Assembly (NCBI RefSeq): GCF_900101705.1
Contig: NZ_FNAC01000011.1
Span: 62,001 to 126,000 of the forward strand
Origin: Algoriphagus faecimaris
Lineage (GTDB): Bacteria > Bacteroidota > Bacteroidia > Cytophagales > Cyclobacteriaceae
Direction: 5' to 3'
DNA length: 64,000 nucleotides
Shown: positions 55,223 to 64,000 of the stretch, piece after piece
Position numbering within the stretch: the stretch's first letter is position 1
How the letters are laid out: each line of letters opens with the position of its first letter
Notes under the pieces: model-generated
What the model was told of the DNA's origin: nothing
The model's database searches: none
Seen by the model: the letters and a program-made list of their open reading frames with translations, nothing else
Program-made: the position numbers and the translations under genes

Positions 55223-56617
55223 TTATGGCGATACCAAGGCCTTATACGATTCAAAAATATTCAGGACATCTTGTACGTACCTAACGGCAAGGTGTCCTTT
55301 GGCAAAACCACTCTTTACAATAGGGTCGCGATAAAACTCCGGATTACTTTTTTGCTCCAAGAAGTAAGAAACCTCCTCCCAACTTTGGGTATTGCCTCCG
55401 TATTTCATGGTCAGTCTCCAAGCATCTTCTACATGCCCATGTCCTATATTATAGGAGGAAAGAATGAATTTTATCCGTTCATTAGTCTCAGGGACCCGAC
55501 CCAACCAAAATTTATCCAAATAGCGTAAGTAGCGCACCCCTCCCATGAGTGATTGATCGGGGTCGTTCGGATTGCTTACCCCAAAGCGCTCCAAGGTCAC
55601 GGGCATGAGTTGAAGCAGGCCCTGAGCACCGGCATAAGAGGTAGCCGTGGTATCAAATCTTGATTCCTTGTAGACCAAAGAAGCCAATAAGCGCCAATCC
55701 CATCCCAATTCTTGAGCACCCTGCTGTATGAGCTCATCATATACGGATATTTGATTACCCGCTAAAGATGAAAATGGACTGGTGGATCTAAAGTAACTGT
55801 TTTTTGAGTTGAGAAAATATTTAGCATACAGAATGGGAATGAGCTTATTTTTCTCCGAATCCAGCCAATTATTGACAGCTTGCAATAGCTTGGGAGAGTT
55901 ATCCCTTACTACCCAAGATACATCCTCCGACTGTGTGACGTTCCAGGATATATTCAACCCATCATAGTAAGTCGCATTAGCCTGAGCTATATTTTGATCC
56001 GCAATTGTCCACTTGATTTCTCTTTCGACTACTTGGTCAATCAGGGTTTCCTCATGAAGGGGGGATTCCAAAACCGTAAAGTTCACTTGGAGCGAGTCCT
56101 TTATTTTACAAAGCTGGGATTTGTACACCGCTCCTTTTCTCACAAAGACGGTATCCGATTCCATGTCTTTCCAACTGGAAATTTTGGGATTATCCAGCGA
56201 ACCCACCAATACGGTACTGATACTGCCTAGGGGCTGTGTAAATGTGGCAAGTTCTTCTCGCTCTGAACTTTTCTCCAAATTCATGGCGATCAGGTCCACA
56301 GTACCTTTGTTCAAAAAATCAAAAGCCTTATCAAGATCAGAGACCAAAACCAGGTTCAGTTGAACACCAAGTTCTTTGGCAAGGTCCTGAAGCAATTCAT
56401 ATTCATAGCCCATTCTTCGGCCACGGTAGATGTAATAGCCAGTGGAATTATTATCCACCGCAGCACGGAGAATACCCCGACTTTTGATTCCTGGAAGGTC
56501 CAGTACGTAGGGATCTTCTTTTCTGACTTTATTGAATTGATTCTCCAGAAAGGTACATTGGACCCCAAAAAGAATTAGAATCAACGTAGAGAATAAAATA
56601 ACGAATGACTTTCGCAT
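55223..56617 (-). CDS. mltF: MltF-like lytic murein transglycosylase
   Basis: 464 residues: a signal/lipobox-like N terminus (LILFGVQCTFLE), an ABC substrate-binding-type domain (about 45-270, starting SRGILRAAVDNNSTG) and a C-terminal SLT transglycosylase domain. Its catalytic Glu is in VYKESRFDTTATS, then AQGLLQLMP and LSSYNIGHGHVEDAW. Cleaves glycan strands to make room for wall insertion. Domain order is that of MltF. The lipobox Cys points to outer-membrane anchoring. Confidence 0.9.
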   Translation of the reverse strand: MRKSFVILFSTLILILFGVQCTFLENQFNKVRKEDPYVLDLPGIKSRGILRAAVDNNSTGYYIYRGRRMGYEYELLQDLAKELGVQLNLVLVSDLDKAFDFLNKGTVDLIAMNLEKSSEREELATFTQPLGSISTVLVGSLDNPKISSWKDMESDTVFVRKGAVYKSQLCKIKDSLQVNFTVLESPLHEETLIDQVVEREIKWTIADQNIAQANATYYDGLNISWNVTQSEDVSWVVRDNSPKLLQAVNNWLDSEKNKLIPILYAKYFLNSKNSYFRSTSPFSSLAGNQISVYDELIQQGAQELGWDWRLLASLVYKESRFDTTATSYAGAQGLLQLMPVTLERFGVSNPNDPDQSLMGGVRYLRYLDKFWLGRVPETNERIKFILSSYNIGHGHVEDAWRLTMKYGGNTQSWEEVSYFLEQKSNPEFYRDPIVKSGFAKGHLAVRYVQDVLNIFESYKALVSP

Positions 56618-56744
56618 GCACTTGGACTAAGTCCGATGGTTCCGAAAGCCTTGATAGTCAAATGGTATGCCAAATAGGGACTTTGACAGAACTTAAAAAA
56701 TATAAATAGAACGACTTTAATGAATACTCCTTTTATTTTCGATA

Positions 56745-58085
56745 TTAAGGCCTTATGGGAAGATTTTCATAACTATTATTAAAGTAAATTTTCCCGCTAA
56801 GTCTCAAAAGCTCTATTTCCTGCTCCTTGATGTTGTAAATAGAAGTAATTAATCTGTCTTCAGCTGTGAGCAAATTAACCTGAGCATCTCTAAGCTCCAG
56901 ATAAGAAGAAATACCAAGTCTAAACCTTTCTAAGGCAATGTCGGCACTTTCTTTTGCAACTTCATAATTTTTTTTCTCTACTTCAAGAAGGTTTTGATTG
57001 GTAAAGTAGGTATTATAAGCCCTTCTGATATCAGATTGGAGTTGGATTTCGTATTGATCGAGCGTGTATTCTTGTACTTTCTGTTGGACACGGGCATTCT
57101 GGATTCTTCTGTTTTGGGTCAGGCCACTAAATAAATTAAACGTAATGTTTCCTCCATAATTGAATCCTTTTCGTTGGTTTTGAAGCAAAAAACCTGCAAC
57201 AGAAGAAGAGGTATTATTTACATAATTGCCATTGAAATTGAGCGTAGGTAGCCGTTGGGCTTGCAACTCTCTCATTTCCAGAAAAGCCACATTTTTTTGT
57301 CTCTGATTAACCAGCAAGGTCTTATTTTCAAGGAAGGCATTTTCTTCCAAATCCAGCAGCGTTAACTTCTCACCAATGAGGATAGTATCATTCACTGCAA
57401 ATTCGGTGTCCGGATCCAAAGCCATAAGCTCATTCAAATTAACCCTGGCATTTTGGATGATCTGTTCTTGTGTTAACAATAAACTTAAATCTGAATTGTA
57501 ATCAACCTCTGCGGTAAGGAAATCTCTTTTCCCCGCACCTCCCAAGTCGTATTGTGCTTTGGCAATATCCAATCGAGCCTGGCTGAATTCCAAGGTTTTT
57601 TTAAGTACCTCGTATCGTTGCAGTTCAAGCACGAGTCGATAGTAGGCAGTGGACAAACCCGCTACCGTATTTTCTACGGCTATTTTGGCTTCCAACTCAC
57701 TGATTTCTGCAAGCTGCCCCAATCGTTTCATCACCACAAAACTCTCTGGTCTGAAACCATAGATTCCAACCACCGTAAAGTTGGTGTTCTGAGACCTTGC
57801 ACCATCAATTTGCACAGGCTCAGGATCATTTCGGAATACCTGCTCCACATCCTCCACGCTATAATCACGGGTGTAAACAGCATCTAAAATCGGCATAAAA
57901 TAATCTCCAATACCAATCTTTTTTTCTCCTTCACGGAGATTGATATTTTCCACCGCAATTCTGACGTCGTAGTTTTTTTCCAAACCAATCTGAATGGCTT
58001 TTTCTAAATCCAACGACTCATTATTTTGTGCGAAAATGGTTGTTCCGATGATACTCAACAAGAGTAGTAGGCTAATTTTCTTCAT
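56745..58085 (-). CDS. TolC-family outer-membrane efflux protein
   Basis: 446 residues: signal peptide ending TIFAQ, then two repeats of the long-helix OEP domain (for example LELQRYEVLKKTLEFSQARLDIAKAQYDLGG split around residue 160). Third gene of the efflux operon; its ATG shares one base with the stop of the RND pump (TAATG). Outer-membrane channel of the tripartite pump. Confidence 0.92.
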   Translation of the reverse strand: MKKISLLLLLSIIGTTIFAQNNESLDLEKAIQIGLEKNYDVRIAVENINLREGEKKIGIGDYFMPILDAVYTRDYSVEDVEQVFRNDPEPVQIDGARSQNTNFTVVGIYGFRPESFVVMKRLGQLAEISELEAKIAVENTVAGLSTAYYRLVLELQRYEVLKKTLEFSQARLDIAKAQYDLGGAGKRDFLTAEVDYNSDLSLLLTQEQIIQNARVNLNELMALDPDTEFAVNDTILIGEKLTLLDLEENAFLENKTLLVNQRQKNVAFLEMRELQAQRLPTLNFNGNYVNNTSSSVAGFLLQNQRKGFNYGGNITFNLFSGLTQNRRIQNARVQQKVQEYTLDQYEIQLQSDIRRAYNTYFTNQNLLEVEKKNYEVAKESADIALERFRLGISSYLELRDAQVNLLTAEDRLITSIYNIKEQEIELLRLSGKIYFNNSYENLPIRP

Positions 58086-61000
58086 TACGATCTGGCTAAT
58101 CTTCCTTCCTTAGCAGTAAGATAGGTGTAAATGGCTGGGATAATAAATAAGGTCAATACGGTCGCAAAAGCCAATCCGCCAATTACCGCTGCTCCCATTG
58201 GGACTCTGCTCTCCGCTCCAGCTCCTAATCCAAGTGCAATAGGTAAAATACCAAGAATGGTGGAAAGCGAAGTCATCAAAATGGGTCTAAAGCGAGCTAC
58301 AGCTGCTCCATAAATCGCTTCATGTACGGAAAGACCTTGCGCCTTACGCTGATTGGCAAATTCTACAATCAAGATTCCATTTTTGGTCACCAGTCCTATC
58401 AGCATGATAATACCAATCTGTGAGAAAATATTCAAGGTAAAATCAAAGATCCAAAGAGTAAAGAGGGAACCAAAGAGAGCCAATGGAACCGTAAACATAA
58501 TGGTCAGCGGATCTAAGAAACTCTCAAACTGAGCCGAAAGCACCAAATAAATCAAGACCAAGGCAAAAATGAATGCAAAAACCAAACTGTTTGAAGATTC
58601 TCTAAACTCTTTGGAAGGACCTGAAACATCGGTGGTAAAGGACTCATCAAGTACTTCGGAAGCGATCAAGTCCATCTCTTCCAATCCATCTCCAATGGTA
58701 AACCCATCGGCTAAATTGGCTGATACTGTAGCTGAAACAAAACGATTGAATCGGTAGAGTTGAGGTGGAGTAGACTTCTCTACCACCGTCACTAAGTTAT
58801 CCAGCTGCACCAGTTGGCCGTTTTCTGCACGCACGTAAAGCATTCGGAGATTGATTGGCTCATTTCTATCCTCTATCTGCATTTCTCCTACGACCTGATA
58901 CTGCTTCCCGTTCATGATGAAATAAGCAAATCGCTGTCCAGAATAAGAGAGCTGAAGAGTTCTTGCTATTTCCTGAACAGAGACCCCAATATTTCTGGCT
59001 TTCTCTCGATCGATTTCGATTTCCAATTCGGGCTTGGTAAACTTCAAGTTGATATCCGCAAAGATGAACTTATCACTTGCATTCACCGCATCCATAAATG
59101 GTGGAATCTTCTCTTTTAATTTTTCTAAAGTAGGCGCCTGCAGCACATACTGCACAGGCAGTCCCCCTCTTCGGTTGCCTATCGATTGCGCCTGAGAGGC
59201 AAATGCACGAACGGAGGTATAATCTTTAAGCTTCTCATTGACCATCGAAAAAATCTCCTGCTGTGAACGACTTCGATTCTCTGCATCTGTAAGAATCAGA
59301 CGAACAAAGCCCGAATTAGTACTCGCTGTACCAAAACCCGGTGAGGTCACAGAGATCAATCCATCGAGTTCTTCTTCCGGCATAGTTTGTTTGAAATCTT
59401 GGACCATTTCATCAATGACTCTGTCCATATAGCCGAAAGTTGCCCCTTCCGGACCAGACATATTTATTCTGATCTCTCCTCTATCCTCTACAGGAGCCAA
59501 TTCTGTAGGGATCTGATTGAATAAATAATAAATCCCAAAACCCATAAATACCACTAATCCAAAGGCCGTCCATCTCACCTTCATAAACTGACTTAGGACT
59601 TTATCGTATTGATCATTCAGCCATACAAACACAGGTTCAGTAAGCTCATAAAAGCGATTATGCTTTTCTCTGCGTTTCAAAAACTTCGAACTCAGCATCG
59701 GAGTCATTGTCAAGGCCACAAAAGAAGAAATGATAACCGAGCCGGCGACTACGATACCAAACTCCCTGAATAGTCGACCTGTCGTACCGGTCAAGAAAAT
59801 CACTGGAAGAAATACTGCAGCTAAGGCCACAGTAGTAGCGATAACAGCAAAGAATATTTCCTCGGCTCCTTTTTGAGCTGCTTGTAGTGGTTTTTCTCCT
59901 TTCTCAATACGGGCATAGATGTTTTCCAGCACAACAATCGCATCATCGACCACGAGACCGATAGAGAGTACAATTCCTAAAAGAGTCAGTACATTGATCG
60001 AGAAATCCATCAGATACATGATGAAAAACACCCCGATCAAGGAAATAGGAATAGTCAGAACAGGAATAAAGGTAGTTCGCCAATCTCGTAGAAAAAGAAA
60101 GATAATGGCCACCACCAAAATAAATGCGGTAAGGATTGTCTGTTGTACTTCAGAAATGGAATCTCTGATATATTTGGTCGAGTCAAATCCAATTTCCATT
60201 CCTACATCTGCAGGAAGATCTTTCTTGATAAACTCCAGCCTTCTGTAAAATTCATCTACAATTTCAATACTGTTGGAGCCAGGAAGCGGTACCAATACCA
60301 CTCCCACCATGGGAACTCCGTCTCGCTTGAGTACGGTGCGCTCATTTAAGGCGGAAAGTTCTGCTCTTCCTACATCCTGAAATCTTACAATATTATTTTG
60401 ATCTTCTTTGATGATCAGGTCATTGAATTCTTGAGGGGTGCTTAATCTACTCTTAGTTCTGACAGAGAGCTCAATGGTCTCCCCCTCTATTCGCCCGGAT
60501 GGCAATTCTACATTTTCAGACTGTACTTTAGAGAGTACATCCAAAGGAGTGACTCCATAAGAAGCCATCTTGAGCGGATCCATACGGAGTCGAATAGCGT
60601 ACTCTTTTTCACCCCAAATCTGCACTCTACTGACTCCAGGAATAGTTTGAAGTCGTTCCTTAAACACATTGTTAGCAAGGTCAGAGAGATCCAAAAGGCT
60701 TCTTTCGTCGCTCTTAACATTAAGAAAGACAATCGGCTGGGAATCTGCATCGGCCTTGGATACCACAGGAGGATCCGCATCAGGAGGGAGGTTACGCTGA
60801 GCACCAGATACTTTATCACGGACGTCATTAGCAGCAGTCTCCAGGTCAGCTCCCACATCGAATTCAACCGTGATACTGCTAGCGCCATCATTACTCGTAG
60901 AAGTCAGGGATTTAATCCCTTGGATCCCGTTGATCGCTTCTTCCAAAGGTTCTGTAATCTGCGCTTCGATCACATCGGCATTAGCTCCTACATAGTTGGT

Positions 61001-61147
61001 CCGCACATTGATCACGGGCGGATCCACACTCGGAAACTCCCTCACCCCTAAAAGTGAAATCCCAATCGCTCCGAATAGAACAATTACCAGTGACATCACT
61101 ATGGCCAGTACAGGCCTATTGATACTTAAATTTGATAAACTCGCCAT
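58085..61147 (-). CDS. RND efflux transporter, AcrB/MexB type
   Basis: 1020 residues with twelve predicted membrane helices and two large periplasmic loops. TM4 carries GLVVDDAIVVLENIYARIEKG, the Asp pair of the proton relay. Other HAE1 signatures include the N-terminal RPVLAIVMSLVIVLFGAIG and LRDWRTTFIPVLTIP. Exports hydrophobic compounds by proton antiport. Starts one base after the adaptor gene's stop. Confidence 0.95.
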   Translation of the reverse strand: MASLSNLSINRPVLAIVMSLVIVLFGAIGISLLGVREFPSVDPPVINVRTNYVGANADVIEAQITEPLEEAINGIQGIKSLTSTSNDGASSITVEFDVGADLETAANDVRDKVSGAQRNLPPDADPPVVSKADADSQPIVFLNVKSDERSLLDLSDLANNVFKERLQTIPGVSRVQIWGEKEYAIRLRMDPLKMASYGVTPLDVLSKVQSENVELPSGRIEGETIELSVRTKSRLSTPQEFNDLIIKEDQNNIVRFQDVGRAELSALNERTVLKRDGVPMVGVVLVPLPGSNSIEIVDEFYRRLEFIKKDLPADVGMEIGFDSTKYIRDSISEVQQTILTAFILVVAIIFLFLRDWRTTFIPVLTIPISLIGVFFIMYLMDFSINVLTLLGIVLSIGLVVDDAIVVLENIYARIEKGEKPLQAAQKGAEEIFFAVIATTVALAAVFLPVIFLTGTTGRLFREFGIVVAGSVIISSFVALTMTPMLSSKFLKRREKHNRFYELTEPVFVWLNDQYDKVLSQFMKVRWTAFGLVVFMGFGIYYLFNQIPTELAPVEDRGEIRINMSGPEGATFGYMDRVIDEMVQDFKQTMPEEELDGLISVTSPGFGTASTNSGFVRLILTDAENRSRSQQEIFSMVNEKLKDYTSVRAFASQAQSIGNRRGGLPVQYVLQAPTLEKLKEKIPPFMDAVNASDKFIFADINLKFTKPELEIEIDREKARNIGVSVQEIARTLQLSYSGQRFAYFIMNGKQYQVVGEMQIEDRNEPINLRMLYVRAENGQLVQLDNLVTVVEKSTPPQLYRFNRFVSATVSANLADGFTIGDGLEEMDLIASEVLDESFTTDVSGPSKEFRESSNSLVFAFIFALVLIYLVLSAQFESFLDPLTIMFTVPLALFGSLFTLWIFDFTLNIFSQIGIIMLIGLVTKNGILIVEFANQRKAQGLSVHEAIYGAAVARFRPILMTSLSTILGILPIALGLGAGAESRVPMGAAVIGGLAFATVLTLFIIPAIYTYLTAKEGRLARS

Positions 61148-61148
61148 C

Positions 61149-62231
61149 TTAATTGATTTGCGTGTAATTAACGGCCATTCCCGGCCTCGCTTGCAATACC
61201 CCAGTAGTCAATACCAGGTCTCCTTCATTCAGCCCACTCACTATCTGAACCTGAGTGTCTGTCCTTTTTCCTATTTCTACCTTCTGCTCTCTTACTTTAC
61301 TATCTTCACCTACTACATAAACTTTGTAGCCATCGAGTTCGGGGATGATAGATTCAGAAGGAACCAATAATGCATCTTCGGTTTCTCCCAAGACAAAACG
61401 GATTCTCACAAACATACCCGGCAAAAATCGTCCTTCTTTATTAGGACTTTGAGCTCTCAGGGTAAGTGTCCGAGTGGCAGCATCGATTTGAGGCTCGTAC
61501 GCAAATACGACTCCTTCGACCTCCTCTGGCGTTCCATCATTGGAAAAGTAAATCTTTGATCCTACTTCTACCATAGAAGAATACCTCTCAGGAATAGAAA
61601 ATTCTATCTTGATTGGGTCTAGATTGACTATGCTCGCAATAATATCCGTAGGAGAGATGACACTTCCTTCAGAAACCTGCCGCAGTCCCAATATTCCATT
61701 GAATGGCGCTCTGATGATGCGCTTTGCCAGCTGCGCCTCAATCAACTTGATATCGGCCAGTGCAGTATTGTATTGGTTTAGTACGATATCGTATTCCTCT
61801 TGGCTGATAGCCTCTCTCTCTAAAAGTTGCTTTTGACGATTTTCCTGTGTTTCAAAAAGTTTTTGCGTGTATTCTAAGCGCTGAAATTGCGCCTGAAGCT
61901 CATCGTCATCCAAATACAATACGGGAGTTCCCTTGGTCACATATTGTCCTTCTTTAAATGCCACACGTCTTATAAGGCCTGATACTTCGGGTCGAAGATT
62001 TACAGACTCATTGGGAAGAATAGTCCCTGTCATCTGCAATTGATTTTTAAGGACTTCTTTTTGCAGTTTTACCACATTTACTGGAATGGCTTCAGAAGCA
62101 CCTGGCTGACCTCCGCTTGCGGCAGCTGGACTGTCATTCGTTTTTCTTGAATCCAATCTCGGGTAGAAGAAGGCGAATGCTACTAAAAGAGCAATAATTA
62201 CCAAGAGAAAGATTTTAGTTTGTTTTTTCAT
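61149..62231 (-). CDS. RND efflux periplasmic adaptor (MFP)
   Basis: 360 residues. A membrane-anchored N terminus (about 5-25), then the lipoyl/coiled-coil hairpin adaptor fold (TGTILPNESVNLRPEVSGLI, RVAFKEGQYVTKGTPVLYL, RAPFNGILGLRQVSEGSVIS) and a beta-barrel and membrane-proximal domain to VLQARPGMAVNY. Links the RND pump to the TolC channel. Only one base separates it from the pump gene. Confidence 0.93.
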   Translation of the reverse strand: MKKQTKIFLLVIIALLVAFAFFYPRLDSRKTNDSPAAASGGQPGASEAIPVNVVKLQKEVLKNQLQMTGTILPNESVNLRPEVSGLIRRVAFKEGQYVTKGTPVLYLDDDELQAQFQRLEYTQKLFETQENRQKQLLEREAISQEEYDIVLNQYNTALADIKLIEAQLAKRIIRAPFNGILGLRQVSEGSVISPTDIIASIVNLDPIKIEFSIPERYSSMVEVGSKIYFSNDGTPEEVEGVVFAYEPQIDAATRTLTLRAQSPNKEGRFLPGMFVRIRFVLGETEDALLVPSESIIPELDGYKVYVVGEDSKVREQKVEIGKRTDTQVQIVSGLNEGDLVLTTGVLQARPGMAVNYTQIN

Positions 62232-62252
62232 AGAGAAAAGTGCTGAATAGGC

Positions 62253-63035
62253 TTAGGCTTGATTTTGAATAAATGCCAGTGACAATTGATTAAACTCGTT
62301 GGGTCGCTCTACATTCACGACATGTCCACACTGATCCAAAATTTTTAATATTGCATTTTTATGATTTTCGACAATCTTTTTTACTGGTTCTAAGAACATG
62401 ACATCTTGGTCCCCCATCACATAGAGTGTGGGAATCCCAAGATCTGACTCTTTGAAGTACCGCAGCAGCGGATTGATATCCCGAGTCAATTTAAACCAAC
62501 GGATAAACTCCTTTTGGCAAAGTTTTTTAGCCTCTCTGACAAAAAGATTCCTAGACTCCGCATGTTGTTTTCTTGGCATGATAATAAAGGCAAAAAGCCG
62601 ATACAACCACATGTAGGGGATCATTTTCTTAAAGGTATTTCCCAAAAAAACCAACACTCTTGATTTGACGGTAAGCCTAGTCACAGCCCCTGCCATCACT
62701 AGGGATTTTACCCTCCATTTTTCCAACTCTGCAAGCTGCCTCGCGATGATGGTCCCTAAAGAAACACCCATAAAATGCGCCGGTGGCATTTTCAAATGAT
62801 CCAGTACTTCGATGATGTCCTGTGTGACACTTTCGAAAGTATATTCCTTTTTGTAAATCGCTTCTGAGAGATCAGCAGATTTGCCATGCCCTCTCAGGTC
62901 AATCAGTAAAAGATTAAAGTGTTGATTGAAATCTTTTAACTGCTTAAACCATACCGCCGAACTCCCACCTGCGCCGTGAATAAACACTACCCACTCTTCA
63001 CTTGACGGATGTTTGAATTCTTTGTAATACAACAT
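62253..63035 (-). CDS. Alpha/beta hydrolase
   Basis: 260 residues of the alpha/beta-hydrolase fold: oxyanion loop VFIHGAGGSSAVW, nucleophile elbow GVSLGT (GxSxG), acid Asp region VMGDQDVMFLEPV and His in CGHVVNVERPNEFNQ. Substrate unknown; esterase or a related C-C bond hydrolase is typical. Lies 21 bases upstream of the adaptor gene on the same strand and is the apparent first gene of the efflux operon. Confidence 0.85.
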   Translation of the reverse strand: MLYYKEFKHPSSEEWVVFIHGAGGSSAVWFKQLKDFNQHFNLLLIDLRGHGKSADLSEAIYKKEYTFESVTQDIIEVLDHLKMPPAHFMGVSLGTIIARQLAELEKWRVKSLVMAGAVTRLTVKSRVLVFLGNTFKKMIPYMWLYRLFAFIIMPRKQHAESRNLFVREAKKLCQKEFIRWFKLTRDINPLLRYFKESDLGIPTLYVMGDQDVMFLEPVKKIVENHKNAILKILDQCGHVVNVERPNEFNQLSLAFIQNQA

Positions 63036-63075
63036 GAAGGCTTAACTCCAAGATCGATTTAAAGGTTCTACAACC

Positions 63076-63083
63076 ACAAACAT
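63076..63083 (-). promoter_or_regulatory. Candidate -7 element of the hydrolase-efflux operon
   Basis: TATGTTTG on the minus strand, 41 bases upstream of the hydrolase ATG, fits TAnnTTTG; no -33 TTG. Confidence 0.3.
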
Positions 63084-63220
63084 AAGCAGGTAAATTCGAA
63101 GATTGATCTAGAAAAGATACTGAAGGCACATGGCTTCGACCAATGGAAAAAATCAATGATATCTATTGATTCTTTGTGAAACAATACTGAAAGATAACGT
63201 ATCAGCATCTCAAAACTAAG

Positions 63221-64000
63221 CTAGAGACTCCATCCTACGGTCGTTTGTATGATATAATCCAGCCTACTAGCAGCCTCCACCGGTTGGTTATCAAAGTTCA
63301 AAGTTGTCCCCAAGTTCACATAAAAATCAGATAGAAATTCATATTTGATGTCCAACTTGAAATCTGACCGAAAGCGGCCTCGCTCAGTCAAACTTGGATA
63401 AGTACTGAGGTTGGAAAGTAGCTTCAAATCTCCGATATCATAGAGACTCAATTCAGCACCAAAAAAAGACTCTCCCGATCTATTGCCCGGATTATCATCC
63501 GAGAATTGTTCATTATTTAAGTTGACACCTACCTGAAAGCCAAAATAAGACTTATTAGTTCTGACTACATATTTACCCACTCCAATTTTATTCCCTACCC
63601 TGGACCTGACAAGCTGCGCTGTATTCGACAGAAATGTCAAGTCATATAGCAAGAAATAATCCCTTTGGAGAAAGTAAACATAAGAAAGATTGGCATCGGT
63701 ACGGCGAACCGCTTCTATTTCCCGCTGATCGGAGCGAAGTCTATTAAATGAAAAACCAAATTTCGAACGATCAGCAAGATAGCCCAGTCTACTTCTCAAG
63801 TTGAAAGTTTGAAGCTCATTGGCCTTGGTCAAGCTCCACCCAAAGTCTATGCTTGCCGAGAGTCTGCTCCAAAAACCTTCATCAAGGGTAGTCAAGAAGA
63901 CAATCTCTTTAATAGGAACAATCACACTGCCAGTGCCTTTTGCACCATCTCTATCTTTTTGCTTTCCTAATCTGATAAGCCACTCCGGATTGTAAAAGTC
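63221..64000 (-). CDS. DUF481-like outer-membrane protein, 5'-truncated
   Basis: The frame stays open to the window edge, giving 259 residues of the C-terminal part of a beta-barrel. It has alternating strands of polar and aromatic residues (SKFGFSFNRLRSD, SYFGFQVGVNLNNEQ, YEFLSDFYVNLGTTLNFDN) and ends in YIIQTTVGWSL, a plausible barrel-insertion signal. The YVYFLQRDYFLLYDLTFLSN region resembles DUF481 (YdiY-like) proteins. A GTG at 63925 is internal and not the start. Function is not known. Confidence 0.65.
   Translation of the reverse strand, partial: DFYNPEWLIRLGKQKDRDGAKGTGSVIVPIKEIVFLTTLDEGFWSRLSASIDFGWSLTKANELQTFNLRSRLGYLADRSKFGFSFNRLRSDQREIEAVRRTDANLSYVYFLQRDYFLLYDLTFLSNTAQLVRSRVGNKIGVGKYVVRTNKSYFGFQVGVNLNNEQFSDDNPGNRSGESFFGAELSLYDIGDLKLLSNLSTYPSLTERGRFRSDFKLDIKYEFLSDFYVNLGTTLNFDNQPVEAASRLDYIIQTTVGWSL

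Noticed and set aside
1..64000. CRISPR arrays, rRNA genes, prophage or integrase genes
   Set aside because: None seen. There are no direct repeats with regular spacers, no rRNA-like stretches, and no transposase or integrase frames.

Overview
The window reads as a chromosomal segment of a Bacteroidota bacterium, most likely order Cytophagales, family Cyclobacteriaceae (Algoriphagus-like). That placement is an inference from gene content. It rests on paired OmpH/Skp genes behind bamA, rimP-nusA-infB, mreBCD-mrdA-rodA, a Rho with a long disordered insertion, BadF-type MurNAc kinase next to murQ, NqrF, and several proteins with a type IX secretion (T9SS) C-terminal sorting domain. Promoter-like sites fit the Bacteroidota TTG/TAnnTTTG consensus, and Shine-Dalgarno sequences are not evident.

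Layout. 1-3.75 kb: envelope biogenesis (3' part of bamA, two OmpH-like chaperones, thioredoxin). 3.75-4.2 kb: a structured gap. 4.2-11 kb, minus strand: rRNA pseudouridine synthase; a coupled operon of arginase-family protein, cytochrome b5-like protein, MurNAc kinase and MurNAc-6-P etherase; then nqrF and accD. 11-15 kb: cstA, a predicted outer-membrane protein and two small membrane proteins. 15-19.7 kb, minus: rimP-nusA-infB. 20-25.5 kb, plus: the rod-shape operon mreB-mreC-mreD-mrdA-rodA, ending in a short element with inverted ends that looks like a MITE. 25.6-30.5 kb: conserved hypothetical, ferredoxin, thymidine kinase, recO, rho. 30.6-39.7 kb: five tandem T9SS cargo paralogues with different N-terminal halves and a shared C-terminal module. 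39.7-44 kb: a 1445-residue AsmA/TamB-like protein. 44.06-44.9 kb: the most unusual locus, two tandem tRNA-like RNA genes. 45-51 kb: rluD-family gene, PLP enzyme, AlbA_2-domain protein, uvrB, DUF4105/Lnb-like protein. 51-55.2 kb: a sixth T9SS cargo gene, GntP-type permease with a RidA protein. 55.2-64 kb, minus: MltF-like transglycosylase, a tripartite RND efflux operon led by an alpha/beta hydrolase, and a truncated outer-membrane protein gene.

Most genes are housekeeping and act on the envelope: outer-membrane assembly (bamA, ompH), murein recycling (murK, murQ, mltF), elongation (mre/mrd) and efflux. The standout is at 44.1-44.8 kb, on the minus strand. Two RNAs of about 137 nt keep every hallmark of a class II tRNA: 7-8 bp acceptor, U8, Leu-like D arm, anticodon arm with U33 and GUC, and a canonical T arm. 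Their variable region is about 60 nt and folds as a branched arm. The middle of that arm differs between the copies but keeps its pairing, and each copy has its own intrinsic terminator. I do not recognise this as a described family.
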